Assembly (NCBI GenBank): GCA_014843695.1
Contig: CM026393.1
Location: forward strand, 5,062,324-5,126,323
Reading direction: 5' to 3'
Origin: Archivesica marissinica
Taxonomy: Eukaryota > Mollusca > Bivalvia > Venerida > Vesicomyidae
DNA length: 64,000 nt
A program made the translations under genes and the position numbers. Position 1 is the first letter of the stretch, and each line of letters begins with the position of its first letter. This document shows, piece by piece, positions 1 through 13,917 of this stretch. The notes beneath the pieces are model-generated. The model was not told the DNA's origin. It was given only the letters and a program-made list of their open reading frames with translations, and ran no database searches.

Positions 1-3000
1 CGTACAAATCTTGCAGAATGTCAGTACTGTTTTACTTAGCGGCTAGTCGTACAAAGCTTGCATAATGTCAGTGCTGTTTTACTTCTCGGCTAGGCGTACA
101 AAGCTTGCAGAATGTCAGTGCTGTTTTGCTTCCCGGCTAGTCGTACAAAGCTTGCAGAATGTCAGTGCTGTTTTACTTCTCGGCTAGGCGTACAAAGCTT
201 GCAGAATGTCAGTGCTGTTTTGCTTCCCGGTTAGTCGTACAAAGCTTGCAGAATGTCAGTGCTGTTTTGCCTCCCGGCTAGTCGTACAAAGCTTGCCTAA
301 TGTCAGTGCTGTTTTGCCTCCCGGCTAGTCGTACAAAGCTTGCAGAATGTCAGTGCTGTTTTGCTTCCCGGCTAGTCGTACAAAGCTTGCAGAATGTCAG
401 TGCTGTTTTACTTCCCGGCTAGTCGTACAAAGCTTGCAGAATGTCAGTGCTGTTTTACTTCCCGGCTAGTCGTACAAAGCTTGCAGAATGTCAGTGCTGT
501 TTTGCTTTCCGGCTAGTCGTACAAAACTTGCGGAATGTCAGTGCTGTTTTGCTTCCCGGCTAGTCGTACAAAACTTGCGGAATGTCAGTGCTGTTTTGCT
601 TGCCGGCTAGTCGTACACAGCTTGCATAATATCAGTGCTGTTTTACTTCCCGGCTAGTCGTACAAAGCTTGCATAATGTCAGTGCTGTTTTGCTTCCTGG
701 CTAGGCGTACAAAGCTTGCAGAATGTCAGTGCTGTTTTACTTCTCGGCTAGGCGTACAAAGCTTGCAGAATGTCAGTGCTGTTTTGGTTCCCGGCTAGTC
801 GTACAAAGCTTGCAGAATGTCAGTGCTGTTTTGCCTCCCGGCTAGTCGTATAAAGCGTGCCTAATGTCAGTGCTGTTTTGCTTCCCGGCTAGTCGTACAA
901 AGCTTGCAGAATGTCGGTGCTGTTTTGCTTCCCGGCTAGTCGTACAAAGCTTGCAGAATGTCAGTGCTGTTTTACTTCCCGGCTAGTCGTACAAAGCTTG
1001 CAGAATGTCAGTGTTGTTTTGCTTCCCGGCTAGTCGTACAAAGCTTGCAGAATGTCAGTGCTGTTTTGCTTCCCCGCTAGTCGTACACAACTTGCAGAAT
1101 GTCAGTGCTGTTGTGCTTCCCGGCTAGTCGTACAAAACTTGCGGAATGTCAGTGCTGTTTTGCTTCCCGGCTAGTCGTACACAACTTGCGGAATGTCAGT
1201 GCTGTTTTGCTTCCCGGATAGTCGTACACAGCTTGCAGAATGTCAGTGCTGTTTTGCTTCCCGGCTAGTCGTACAGAGCTTGCAGAATGTCAGTGCTGTT
1301 TTACTTCCCGGCTAGTCGTACACAGCTTGCAGAATGTCAGTGCTGTTTTACTTCCCGGCTAGTCGTACACAGCTTGCAGAATGTCAGTGCTGTTTTGCTT
1401 CCCGGCTAGTCGTACAAAGCTTGCAGAATGTCAGTGCTGTTTTACTTCCCGGCTAGTCGTACAAAGCTTGCAGAATGTCAGTGCTGTTTTACTTCCCGTC
1501 TAGTCGTACAAAGCTTGCAGAATGTCAGTGCTGTTTTGCTTCCCGGCTAGTCGTACAAAGCTTGCAGAATGTCAGTGCTGTTTTGCTTCCCGGCTAGTCG
1601 TACAAAACTTGCAGCATGTCAGTGCTGTTTTGCTTCCCGGCTGGTCGTACAAAGCTTGCAGAATGTCAGTGCTGTTTTGCTTTCCGGCTAGTCGTACAAA
1701 GCTTGCAGAATGTCAGTGCTGTTTTGCTTCCCGGCTAGTCGTACAAAACTTGCAGAATGTCAGTGCTGTTTTGCTTCCCGGCTAGTCGTACAAAACTTGC
1801 GGAATGTCAGTGCTGTTTTGCTTCCCGACTAGTCGTACAAAACTTGCGGAATGTCAGTGCTGTTTTGCTTCCCGGCTAGTCGTACAAAGCTTGCAGAATG
1901 TCAGTGTTGTTTTACTTCCCGGCTAGTCGTACAAATCTTGCAGAATGTCAGTACTGTTTTACTTAGCGGCTAGTCGTACAAAGCTTGCAGAATGTCAGTG
2001 CTGTTTTACTTCTCGGCTAGGCGTACAAAGCTTGCAGAATGTCAGTGCTGTTTTGCTTCCCGGCTAGTCGTACAAAGCTTGCAGAATGTCAGTGCTGTTT
2101 TACTTCTCGGCTAGGTGTACAAAGCTTGCAGAATGTCAGTGCTGTTTTGCTTCCCGGTTAGTCGTACAAAGCTTGCAGAATGTCAGTGCTGTTTTGCCTC
2201 CCGGCTAGTCGTACAAAGCTTGCCTAATGTCAGTGCTGTTTTGCCTCCCGGCTAGTCGTACAAAGCTTGCAGAATGTCAGTGCTGTTTTGCTTCCCGGCT
2301 AGTCGTACAAAGCTTGCAGAATGTCAGTGCTGTTTTACTTCCCGTCTAGTCGTACAAAGCTTGCAGAATGTCAGTGCTGTTTTACTTCCCGGCTAGTCGT
2401 ACAAAGCTTGCAGAATGTCAGTGCTGTTTTACTTCCCGGCTAGTCGTACAAAGCTTGCAGAATGTCATTGCTGTTTTACTTCCCGACTAGTCGTACAAAG
2501 CTTGCAGAATGTCAGTGCTGTTTTGCTTCCCGGCTAGTCGTACAAAGCTTGCAGAATGTCAGTGCTGTTTTGCTTCATGGCTAGTCGTACAAAGCTTGCA
2601 GAATGTCAGTGCTGTTCTGCTTCCCGGCTAGTCGTACAAAGATTTCAGAATGTCAGTGCTGTTTTGCTTCCCGGCTAGTCGTACAAAGCTTGCAGAATGT
2701 CAGTGCTGTTTTGCTTCCCGGCTAGTCGTACAAAGCTTGCAGAATGTCAGTGCTGTTTTGCTTCCCGGCTAGTCGTACAAAGCTTGCAGAATGTCAGTGC
2801 TGTTTTGCTTCCCGGCTAGTCGTACAAAGCTTGCAGAATGTCAGTGCTGTTTTGCTTCCCGGCTAGTCGTACAAAGATTGCAGAATGTCAGTGCTGTTTT
2901 ACTTCCCGGCTAGTCGTACAAAGCTTGCAGAATGTCAGTGGTGTTTCTTTGCTACCCGGCTAGTCGTACAAAGCTTGCAGAATGTCAGTGCTGTTTTACT

Positions 3001-4766
3001 TACCGGCTAGTCGTACAAAGCTTGCAGAATGTCAGTGCTGTTTTGCTTCCCGGCTAGTCGTACAAAACTTGCGGAATGTCAGTGCTGTTTTGCTTCCCGG
3101 CTAGTCGTACAAAGCTTGCAGAAGGTCAGTACTGTTTTACTTCCCCACGGCTAGTCGTACAAAGCTTGCAGAATGTCAGTGCTGTTTTACTTCCCAGCTA
3201 GTCGTACAAAGCTTGCAGAATGTCAGTGCTGTTTTGCTTCCCGGCTAGTCGTACAAAGCTTGCAGAATGTCAGTGCTGTTTTACTTCCCGGCTAGTCGTA
3301 CAAAGCTTGCAGAATGTCAATGCTGTTTTGCTTCCCGGCTAGTCGTACACAGCTTGCATAATGTCAGTGCTGTTTTGCTTCCCGGCTAGTCGTACAAAAC
3401 TTGCGGAATGTCAGTGCTGTTTTGCTTCCCGGCTAGTCGTACACAGCTTGCATAATATCAGTGCTGTTTTACTTCCCGGCTAGTCGTACAAAGCTTGCAT
3501 AATGTCAGTGCTGTTTTGCTTCCCGGCTAGGCGTACAAAGCTTGCAGAATGTCAGTGCTGTTTTACTTCTCGGCTAGGCGTACAAAGCTTGCAGAATGTC
3601 AATGCTGTTTTGCTTCCCGGCTAGTCGTACAAAGCTTGCAGAATGTCAGTGCTGTTTTGCCTCCCGGCTAGTCGTACAAAGCGTGCCTAATGTCAGTGCT
3701 GTTTTGCTTCCCGGCTAGTCGTACAAAGCTTGCAGAATGTCAGTGCTGTTTTGCTTCCCGGCTAGTCGTACAAAGCTTGCAGAATGTCAGTGCTGTTTTA
3801 CTTCCCGGCTAGTAGTACAAAGCTTAAAGAATGTCAGTGCTGTTTTGCTTCCCGGCTAATCGTACACAGCTTGCAGAATGTCAGTGCTGTTTTACTTCCC
3901 GGCTAGTCGTACAAAGCTTGCAGAATGTCAGTGCTGTTTTACGCCCCGGCTAGTCGTACAAAGCTTGCAGAATGTCAGTGCTGTTTTGCTTCCCGGCTAG
4001 TGGTACAAAGCTTGCAGAATGTCAGTGCTGTTTTGCTTCCCGGCTAGTCGTACAAAACTTGCAGCATGTCAGTGCTGTTTTGCTTCCCGGCTAGTCGTAC
4101 AAAGCTTGCAGAATGTCAGTGCTGTTTTGCTTCCCGGCTAGTCGTACAAAACTTGCAGAATGTCAGTGTTGTTTTGCTTCCCGGCTAGTCGTACAAAGCT
4201 TGCAGAATGTCAGTGCTGTTTTGCTTCCCCGCTAGTCGTACACAACTTGCAGAATGTCAGTGCTGTTGTGCTTCCCGGCTAGTCGTACAAAACTTGCGGA
4301 ATGTCAGTGCTGTTTTGCTTCCCGGCTGGTCGTACACAACTTGCGGAATGTCAGTGCTGTTTTGCTTCCCGGATAGTCGTACACAGCTTGCAGAATGTCA
4401 GTGCTGTTTTGCTTCCCGGCTAGTCGTACAGAGCTTGCAGAATGTCAGTGTTGTTTTACTTCCCGGCTAGTCGTACAAAGCATGCAGAATGTCAGTGCTG
4501 TTTTGCGTCCCTGCTAGTCGTACAAAGCATGCAGAATGTCAGTGCTGTTTTGCTTCCCGGCTAGTCGTACAAACTTGCAGAATGTCAGTGCTGTTTTACT
4601 TCCCGGCTAGTCGTACAAAGCATGCAGAATGTCAGTGCTGTTTTGCTTCCCGGCTAGTCGTACAAACTTGCAGAATGTCAGTGCTGTTTTGCTTCCCGGC
4701 TAGTGGTACAAAGCTTGCAGAATGTCGGTGCTGTTTTGCTTCCCGGCTAGTGGTACAAAGCTTGCA
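1..4766. repeat. 47-bp tandem satellite, about 100 copies
   Basis: The unit is 47 bp and carries the landmarks GTACAAAGCTTGCAGAATG and CTTCCCGGCTAG. Variant monomers recur in order: the AAATCTTGCAG/ACTTAGCGG variant at position 1 recurs at 1928, exactly 41 x 47 bp later. A block near 611-1280 recurs near 3437-4435 with a 7-monomer difference in offset. The array begins before the window and ends where GCTTGCATTCCC departs from the unit. Three units are 141 bp, so short open frames appear by chance; none is called. Confidence 0.97.
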
Positions 4767-5177
4767 TTCCCAAAAGTCGCATGTCATGTTCAATGCACAA
4801 CCAATTTAATTTCCTTAATTGGGTAAAACAAGTGCCCTGACTTATTGTGCACACAACATAAAAATAAATGTTTCTATAAAAGAGATTTACACTCAAAATA
4901 GAATTCATATCGAATCAATTAAAAACGGAAGCTAACGTTGTAGCTCAATCAAAGTCAATAGTGTGTCTTTATTCAAGCAGTTGGCATCTAAGTTCTGTAA
5001 GCTACAACTTAATATTAGAGAAGTGTTAATTTGTTTCAATATTGCATTGTGGTGCATCCTGTTAGTGGTCATTACATTGTATGTGCCATGGCGTATGTGG
5101 CCTGGAATATTTGTCCTGGACTATGTGCAGAACGAACGCAAGACGAGCCAGTTGTACAGTATTATCAAATTAGCTTT
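4767..5177. other. AT-rich unique stretch
   Basis: No repeat family or gene recognised. An open frame at 4963-5190 has a hydrophobic stretch but needs a GTG start and has no other support. Confidence 0.5.
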
Positions 5178-5430
5178 GATTAAGCTATAGTTTACAAAAC
5201 TTTATTTTAGCTCGATTGCGAAACAAATTCTTTCAACTTATATTAATCACTCTCGAGACCTCACTCCTGATGGAATCCATCGCCACGAGGGAGAGAGAAG
5301 AGGCATGTGGAATTTAAATGCCTTGCCTAAGGGCGCAATCGTAACGGCTCCAGCGGCGCTCGTACTCCGGACCTTTCGCACCTGAAGCGAACTCGCATCC
5401 ACTGCGCTATCACGACTTCCACGATTAAGC
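5178..5430 (-). mobile_element. SINE-A, full length, with target-site duplication
   Basis: tRNA-derived SINE in reverse. Read on the minus strand it has a pol III A-box region (TAGCGCAGTGGATGC), an anticodon-arm-like stem TTCGC/GCGAA enclosing CAG (Leu-like), a B box within GTACGAGCC (degenerate here), the body GATGGATTCCATCAGGA, and the tail ending TAAAATAAA. GATTAAGC flanks it at 5178-5185 and 5423-5430, the expected target-site duplication. Confidence 0.9.
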
Positions 5431-5570
5431 AATGAATGCATTGGCCAGCTCTCGCACGTATGTCATACATGATGTGCCAAGTTCGTCGTCGGTACGTCGG
5501 AACAAATCCGTTTCTGATGTCGATTACGTCTTTACAATATATGAGGTATGCCTATATTTGTATATTCGTG

Positions 5571-5668
5571 TTAGTTTGTTTGTTAGTTAGTTAGTTAGTT
5601 AGTTAGTTTGTTTGTTTGTTTGTTTGTTTGTGTGTTTGTTTGTTTGTTTGTTTGTGTGTTTGTTTGTG
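5571..5668. repeat. (GTTA)n/(GTTT)n microsatellite
   Basis: Run of GTTA then GTTT tetranucleotides with occasional GTGT interruptions. Confidence 0.95.
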
Positions 5669-5757
5669 GAGGTTAAAGTCGCACTCCCAGCTTACATGTA
5701 CGTCATGTAGCGACTCTCCAGCTGTGGTTACGGGGAGGGCCAATCACTAATGTTCCC

Positions 5758-5928
5758 CCGCTGGAGCCGTTACGATTGTGCCCTTAGGCAAGGCATTTAA
5801 ATTCCACGTTGCCTCTTCTCTTTCCCTCGTGGCGATGGATTCCATCAGGAATGAGGTCTCGAGAGTGATTAATATAAGTTATACGAACTGGTTTCGCAAT
5901 CGAGCTAAAATAAATTTGTATAAACTAA
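5758..5928 (+). mobile_element. SINE-A, 5'-truncated
   Basis: Begins at the CCCGCTGGAGCCGTTACGAT segment, so the A box and B box are missing. The body and the tail ending TTGTATAAACTA are intact. Confidence 0.88.
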
Positions 5929-6299
5929 TGTTGTCAGAACTTGTGACCCAACCCATTTGCTAATTATGTATCGGTTATACGATTGTTATTGTTATATACA
6001 TGTATATAGTGCAATACAATATTATCAAATCAAATATGCTCCGTGGGGGCACATCGCGGGTGCCCCTCCGAGGCATATAACAAGCACGATCTACCGCAAG
6101 CCAGCTGGATAGTTTCAAGTGAAATAAATCGACACCCACAGTAAGGGACACGTGATTTGAAGTCAACGACTCTTAGTTTTGCAAATATTGATGAATTAAT
6201 ATATATACGCACTTACCGAACGAACTATACAGATTACATCCGCCAACATTACAGCATATATATACATTATTGACAATAGTATGTCAATCATTGGACAAC
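5929..6299. other. unique stretch with one hairpin
   Basis: No gene seen. Positions 6036-6076 form a GC-rich hairpin: ATGCTCCGTGGGGGCAC pairs with GTGCCCCTCCGAGGCAT around a 7-nt loop with a few mismatches. I do not recognise it. Confidence 0.45.
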
Positions 6300-6480
6300 C
6301 GGGACGTATGTGATATGGTACGGTTGTCGCCAGATCGGACAGGTGGGTTTTCTCCGGGTATTCCGGTTTCCTCCCACACTAAAGACCACATTTACACTTT
6401 CATCCGCGCCAACGAGAGTGATTAATATAAGTTGTTAAAACTTGCTTTGCAATCATTGTAAAATAAATAAAATAAGTTTA
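6300..6480 (+). mobile_element. SINE-C, 5'-truncated
   Basis: Contains GGGTTTTCTCCGGGTATTCC followed by TTTCCTCCCACA. This motif resembles the central domain of vertebrate V-SINEs (recognised from memory, not searched). The 3' tail, GAGAGTGATTAATATAAGTT onward, is the same as in SINE-A. Confidence 0.82.
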
Positions 6481-6560
6481 ATCATTGGATAATTATAATA
6501 ACCTTGAATTATAGTGTGCTAACGTCGAATATACACTCACTATACCTTGATACTATCACT

Positions 6561-6857
6561 GATGGATATGTTGCCCAGTCGTTAGCACGTAGGACTGGTA
6601 GTCCAGGGCTCGCAAGTTCGATCCCCCGTCTGTCCCTAATAAAATTAACAGTTTTCCAAATGGGTCTTTGAACCCGAATCTCGTGTCGGTGATTTACACC
6701 GTGCACGTAAACGAACCAGAGGAGACTCTGGAATGGGTCTGTCTGTATCATTGCACTATCCTCCAAAAATCGTAAATGGCTAATCTCTTTAGGAGGAGTC
6801 GCTAATATGAGTAACCGGTAGCGACGATAAATAAAACGCAAAACACACACACACTAT
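6561..6857 (+). mobile_element. SINE-B, near full length
   Basis: tRNA-Thr-like head: A-box region followed by an arm GGACTGGTAGTCC (CTGGACTGGTAATCCAG in other copies, anticodon GGT), and B box AGTTCGATCCC. The body has the CTCGTGTCGGTG and CCGTGCACGTAAACGAACC segments typical of a conserved SINE domain (Nin-DC/Meta-like by memory). The tail GCGACGATAAATAAA is followed by an ACAC run. Confidence 0.9.
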
Positions 6858-7695
6858 TCCTTGGTCATTCAGTCTTTCAGTGCTAGTCCAGATTTTCTAA
6901 ACCACTGGTAAAAGTATGGTTCTTGTTGGAAATGACTTTCATATAGTGTTCACATACAAGGAGTTGTTTCTAGCTACGCGCGACAACTCTGTATGCATAG
7001 GAATACAATACATATACATTGTATTCTCCCTTTGTGATATCCTGGAATACTAATTGTAGTACCGCGATATCTCAGATACGTAATCACAATAATTATACGG
7101 ATCTATAGTATCACTACAGTCACAATCGTATCTACACTGTCACGGTCATGAGGCTAAACATTAAGGTTGTAAAACAACAAATAAATTGCCTATTAAATAC
7201 ATAGTGAAACGTAAACACATACAGTCTGTTCATTTATATTTCCAATTTGTCATGTCTTCTGATACCACATCAACTGTGAAGAGGTATTCAAATCAGCCTG
7301 AGACACACCAAGAATATATCAAATTTAATGTTTCAAATAACCAGTGCCCGCCTGTGAATAATGTCACTGTGTTTACACACTGTATTCCTACGCCAAATAA
7401 TACAGTATACCAATCTTCAGTTTGCAATGGCCTGAATTCTTATACCACATCCATTCTACACATCAACTAGTCTGAAGTCTTCTCAAGTCACATAATTTCA
7501 CAAAAAACACAAACTATACATTGCCTGAATGAAAATGCATTTTTACCAAAAAGAAAAATAAACTATATTAGTTATTGGGACTACATCCGAGGATGCACTT
7601 CTGCCTATTTACGTATATACAACCTTAATGCCGCAATTTGGCCATTATCAAATAGCATGTATAGTAAGCTAGGGCAAGTTCGTGCATTGTGTGGC
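6858..7695. other. unique stretch
   Basis: AT-rich, no repeat family seen. A 94-codon open frame at 7186-7470 starts with TTG and has no recognisable domain; not called as a gene. Confidence 0.4.
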
Positions 7696-7954
7696 AATAG
7701 GGTGCATTAGTTTATACAAATTTATTTTAGCTCGATTGCGAAACAAGTTATTTCAACTTTTATAAATCACTCTCGAGACCTCATTCCTGATGGAATCCAT
7801 CGCCACGAGGGAGAGAGAAGAGGCAACGTGGAATTTAAATGCCTTGCCTAAGGGCACAATCGTAACTGCTCCAGTGGGGCTCGAACTCCGGACCTTTCGC
7901 ACCTGAAGCGAACGCGCATCCACTGCGCTATCACGACTTCCAAATAGGGTGCAT
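7696..7954 (-). mobile_element. SINE-A, full length, 12-bp target-site duplication
   Basis: Reverse SINE-A with complete head, body and tail. AATAGGGTGCAT flanks it at 7696-7707 and 7943-7954, so insertion boundaries are exact and the insertion is fairly young. Confidence 0.95.
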
Positions 7955-8060
7955 GTTAGGTCATATCTCCAAATAGTCCCCCAAAACATAGTAGACAGGA
8001 ATTAGTTGTGCCTACAGATATTACGTAGCAGTCATCACTCTGGAGAACGTTTCCAAACGT

Positions 8061-10053
<1,993 letters not shown>

Positions 10054-10099
10054 ATATTCTAGTATATTACGCTAGATTCAACTAACTCATGGCATTGCG

Positions 10100-10352
10100 T
10101 TTCAAAGTAGCGCAATGTTGTATGGCTGTACGCGTTCGCTACTAACAAATGCAACCTGCGTTCGATCCTTGGACCTGGAAGCATATGAAATGGTATAGTG
10201 CTCGCCAGATCGGACAGTTGGGTTTTCGCCGTGTACTCCGGTATCCTCCCAAACGAATGACCACATATACGCTTCCATCCGCGCCAACGAGAGTGCTTAA
10301 TGTAAGTTGTTAAAACTTGCTTCGCAATCGTTGTAAAATAAATAAAGTTTAA
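10100..10352 (+). mobile_element. SINE-C, with head
   Basis: Head with A-box-like GTAGCGCAATGTTG and B box GCGTTCGATCC, then a diverged V-like segment GGGTTTTCGCCGTGTACTCC. The shared tail (AAGTTGTTAAAACTTGC, CAATCGTTGTAAAATAAAT) ends in AAAGTTTAAA. Confidence 0.85.
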
Positions 10353-10416
10353 ATTAATGTTGTATGCCCAATGTGACGACATTCCATGACATATTTTTGA
10401 GAAAAATACACAAAGT

Positions 10417-10710
10417 GATGTCGTATACTTTCGGCGATAGTCTTAAACGTCGCTAAACGATGTAGTATACGTAAGTCGACGTTTTAACGTCAGAACATGC
10501 ATTGGAATGTGTAGCGTCGACCAAAGATGTAGTATACGGAAATCGACGGTTTACCGTCGGAACATGAATTGGAATGCGTAACGTCGAACAATGATGTAGT
10601 ATCCGTAAATCGACGTGTTAACGTCGGAACATGTATTGGAATGCTTAACGTCTAACAGTGATGTAGTATGTAAGTCGACGTTCTAACGTCGGAAAATAAT
10701 GTCATATGCC
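10417..10710. repeat. 67-bp tandem repeat, about 4.5 copies
   Basis: GATGTAGTAT recurs at 10459, 10526, 10593 and 10660, exactly every 67 bp, preceded by a shortened 42-bp unit from 10417. Each unit has a near-palindromic core of the type CGACGTTTTAACGTC. Confidence 0.93.
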
Positions 10711-10920
10711 TACAGTTATTGTATGTCGTACACGTAACTATGACAATGCTTTAAAACAGAATAATGATGTATTCTCACGTAGCATTAGCAATACGTTAGA
10801 TGATGCTTAAAACATAATATGTAATTCTATATTGTTTATATAATATCAATATTGCCTGTTCTTATCCGCATATTATCTTTTTTGTATCGCATATCGGCTG
10901 TTTTAGAATACTTACATTAC
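10711..10920. other. AT-rich spacer
   Basis: Nothing recognised. Confidence 0.4.
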
Positions 10921-11292
10921 TAATGAGACACCGGTCAGTTACTGCCCCTGAATACTCTCTAATAGTAAGTAGGTCCTTTTTAAGTTGTTTCCTCTGTTTT
11001 TATCGTTGTTTCCTTTGCACAACATGCTATCTATTTCCATCCACTTTCTGATTTATAATTATTATATTCCTATATATCGAAATAAATCCTACAGTATATC
11101 CAAAAATCTGTAACATTTGCTTAGCAATTAATTAATATGGTTCGATAACATCACATTTATCATAACACAACATCTGGATAGGGAACAACTGTAAAAACAA
11201 AAGAGTCCAACTGAATGGACCGATATACATTTATGGATAAATCAGACTTTTTTTACCAAAGGAGGTAATAGAAAAAACGAGATTCCTCATTC
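10921..11292 (-). mobile_element. M3 MITE, reverse copy
   Basis: Begins TAATGAGACACCGGTCAGTT and contains ACTGCCCCTGAATACTC, the reverse complement of the M3 3' end. It ends after GGAGGTAATAGAAAA and a diverged CCTCATT. Internal segments match the copies at 31192, 35741 and 46871. Confidence 0.82.
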
Positions 11293-11412
11293 AGGTATGC
11301 ACATATAAAATATGATCTTGTAAGCTTAAACAAGTTATGAACAACAGAAAAATAAATATCTTGTATTATACTGTATTCACTAATGTGGATTGCTTTGCCT
11401 GGATTCATAGCT

Positions 11413-12278
11413 TTTGCTGATGCGTCACGTGATAGGAAATGCTATGATCCTTTCAGATTCCTTATCTGTACTACAATCAGTAGACAACATGAACGTTAAA
11501 AAAAACCTTATCCACAAATTACTTATTAAGCACACAGATATTACATCGACTAAACATGTTATATATTGCTGGATACCAAGCCATATTGGTATTCGTGGCA
11601 ATGAAATGGCTGATCAAAGTGCAAAAGATGCACTTAAACTAGACTGTATAAATCCTAAAATACATGTACCATACACTGATGCTAGGCAATCGATTCTTTC
11701 TTACATTACTTCAGTGGCAAACCACTTGGAATAACATACAATTCAATACACTACAACCAATTAAGCCAAACATTGGCCAATCATCTTTTATGTATCACTC
11801 CAACCCTAGAGAGGAAACGGTAAGGTCACGGTTGAGACTTGGACATACCCGTTTTACACACTCATTTTTATTGAAAAGAGAGGATCCACCATGGTGTATA
11901 TATGCCATGCCATTCCTCTATGCATGTTGAACACATCTTAATTCACTGTGTAGATTTAGCACTCATTCGTCGAAAATAGTATACAGTTGTGACAATGAAG
12001 GAGCTTTTCGACACTGTCGATTTTAAATACATTATTACATTTTTAAAAGAATCATATATTTTCCATAAATTGTAAGTTTTACAATTGACGTTTTATTGTC
12101 ATTTTTACAGCTTGATAACTGTTATTGCACTCGACCGTTCGTCATTGCAATTTTAATGCATACAGAATGTTATATACATAATAGTTTTAGTTGTAGATAT
12201 CTTGTATACAATGTACTTAACCCGGCGCGATATAGCCTGAACTGTGCTGATGCGCCGTTAAACCAAATACTCACTCAC
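11413..12278 (+). pseudogene. 5'-truncated LINE 3' end with RNase H domain
   Basis: Remnant of a non-LTR retrotransposon pol protein. From about 11450 the translation reads ILSDSLSVLQSV, then VIYCWIPSHIGIRGNEMADQ, the RNase HI core with its aspartate, histidine and late Asp/Glu region. Two frame changes (near 11710 and 11905) lead to SRLRLGHTRFTHSFLLKRED and VEHILIHCVDLALIRR, a C-terminal motif typical of RNase H-bearing I-group LINEs. It ends in TMKELFDTVDFKYIITFLKE plus a stop. A stop at about 11968 adds to the decay. The 3' UTR ends ACCAAATACTCACTCAC. TGGATTCATAGCT at 11400-11412 and TGGACTCATAGCT at 12279-12291 are the target-site duplication, so the truncation happened at insertion. Not functional. 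Confidence 0.9.
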
Positions 12279-12559
12279 TGGACTCATAGCTATCGACTGT
12301 TCACCTGTTTGACACTTATTACAAATGGGTGAGGTTGGGTTGGGGTGGGGTGTTATGGATACATACGTAGATATAACCATATAGAGGATCTAGACAAATA
12401 TGACGACGTCTGTTCTCAGGCTACTTTCATACGTCTACAACCGAGATTCCGACATTCACACATTCTAGCTTGCAAATAACATTGTGCATGGTATAAACGT
12501 ATATTAATATATCGTATTGGTTTTATTTATACATACATTGGAAAAATATAAATTCCGTG

Positions 12560-12736
12560 GCACCGAACAAAATATTTCGACATAACAGAAGTTTCACTTA
12601 ACGAAATTTGATATAAACTGAGGCAGTTATGTGTAAAAGGATAGTATCTGAAACGGGACTTTTATCCGGCTTCGAGATAACCGGATAATTTGAAATAACC
12701 GATTTTGACATAACGGATGTAGACTCTATGTATACA
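12560..12736. other. possible Tigger/pogo-like terminal region
   Basis: Repeated phrases TTCGACATAACAGAAG, TTCGAGATAACCGG and GACATAACGGATGTAGACTC resemble the repetitive subterminal sequence of Tigger-type Tc1/mariner elements. No matching second end or transposase is visible. Confidence 0.25.
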
Positions 12737-12793
12737 TCAAATTAAACAGACGCATTGCATTCAACAGAAGTGACACAATAAAATTCATTTTGG

Positions 12794-13016
12794 AAGTCGT
12801 GATAACGCAGTGGATGCACAGTGCGTTCGCCTCATGTGCGAAAGGTCCGGAGTTCGAGCCCCGATTGTGCCCTTAGGCAAGACATTTAAATTCCACATTG
12901 CCCCTTCTCTCTCCTTCATGGCGATGGATTCCATCAGGAATGAGGTCTCAAGATTGATTAATATAAGTTAAAAGAACTTGTTTCGCAATCGAGCTAAAAT
13001 AGAATTGTATAAACTA
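12794..13016 (+). mobile_element. SINE-A, internal deletion
   Basis: Head GTCGTGATAACGCAGTGGAT, B box GAGTTCGAGCCCC, then directly ATTGTGCCCTTAGGC: the GCTGGAGCCGTTACG segment between head and body is absent. Tail complete. Confidence 0.9.
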
Positions 13017-13218
13017 TGAAATGCGTTCCACATGCTTACAATATCGACTGTCAAGATCAATACAATGCGTGCTTTAATAATTTAATACATGATGCCATTT
13101 CAAATCGACAGGGTCTATTTCACAAATATGTTCGCGTTGGGACTACATCTTCCAGTGATCTACGAATAAGGTTATTGGAGAGTAAATTAGGTACCAACTC
13201 CAAACAATATTATTATAC

Positions 13219-13917
13219 TTAAAGCGACACTGTATCGGAAGAAATGGCGTGTATGGGTAAAAAAAGAGAAATTTAAATTCACATATTCGCACAGAAACTA
13301 AAAACCATCAAATAAATATAGCTCCGTCATTAATGTGAATAGCTTATCAACAACTATATGTCAACAATGTTTAATGCGCATGCGTGGCGGAACAACCGAT
13401 GTTGAAAGAGCAGTCTGTCTTAGATGTGTGTTCTGATTGTGGATGGAGGGCGGTGTGTTCCGAATATACACGCCAGATGGATCAAACAAGCGCATTCCTT
13501 GCTACGCACTAGCGAAGTCGTACTTTCGTTTTCAGTTTGTTATATTGTGAAGAACGCACCTCATACTGACTGTAAATAATATAGAAGTCGTGATAGCGCG
13601 GTGGGGGCGCGTTCGCTTCAGTTGCGAAAGGCCCGTGGTTCGAGCCCCGCTGGAGCCGTTACGAGTGTGCCCTTAGCCTGGCAAGGCATCTAAATTCCTC
13701 AGTACCTCTTCTCTCTCCCTCGTGGCGATGGATTCCATCAGGAATGAGGTATCGAGAGTGATTAATATAAGTTGTAAGAACTTATTTCACAATCGAGCTA
13801 AAATAAATTTGTATAAACTATACAAATTATAATGTAAGCATGTGTAGCATTGCTACATGTACGTAAACTTTCAAATGTTATCAAATAAAGTTTCCATACG
13901 ATATACTACCGCTTTAA
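13219..13917. mobile_element. M2-like TTAA MITE interrupted by SINE-A
   Basis: Left end TTAAAGCGACACTGTATCGG; right end CGATATACTACCGCTTTAA. Both start at TTAA and are imperfect inverted repeats. The interior is interrupted by the SINE-A at 13583-13819. Confidence 0.65.
13583..13819 (+). mobile_element. SINE-A nested in a MITE
   Basis: Full-length copy: GAAGTCGTGATAGCGCGGTG head, TGGTTCGAGCCCC B box, complete tail to TTGTATAAACTA. It inserted after the MITE was in place. Confidence 0.9.

Noticed and set aside
1..4766. CRISPR-like array
   Set aside because: No spacers: the full 47-bp unit repeats head to tail, and the genome is eukaryotic.
4963..5190. 75-residue protein with a membrane segment
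   Set aside because: Needs a GTG start in a eukaryote, no splice or domain support.
7186..7470. 94-codon open frame
   Set aside because: TTG start, composition like AT-rich spacer, no motif.
12560..12736. Confident Tigger element
   Set aside because: Only a resemblance to subterminal repeats; no paired TIR or transposase, so left at low confidence.
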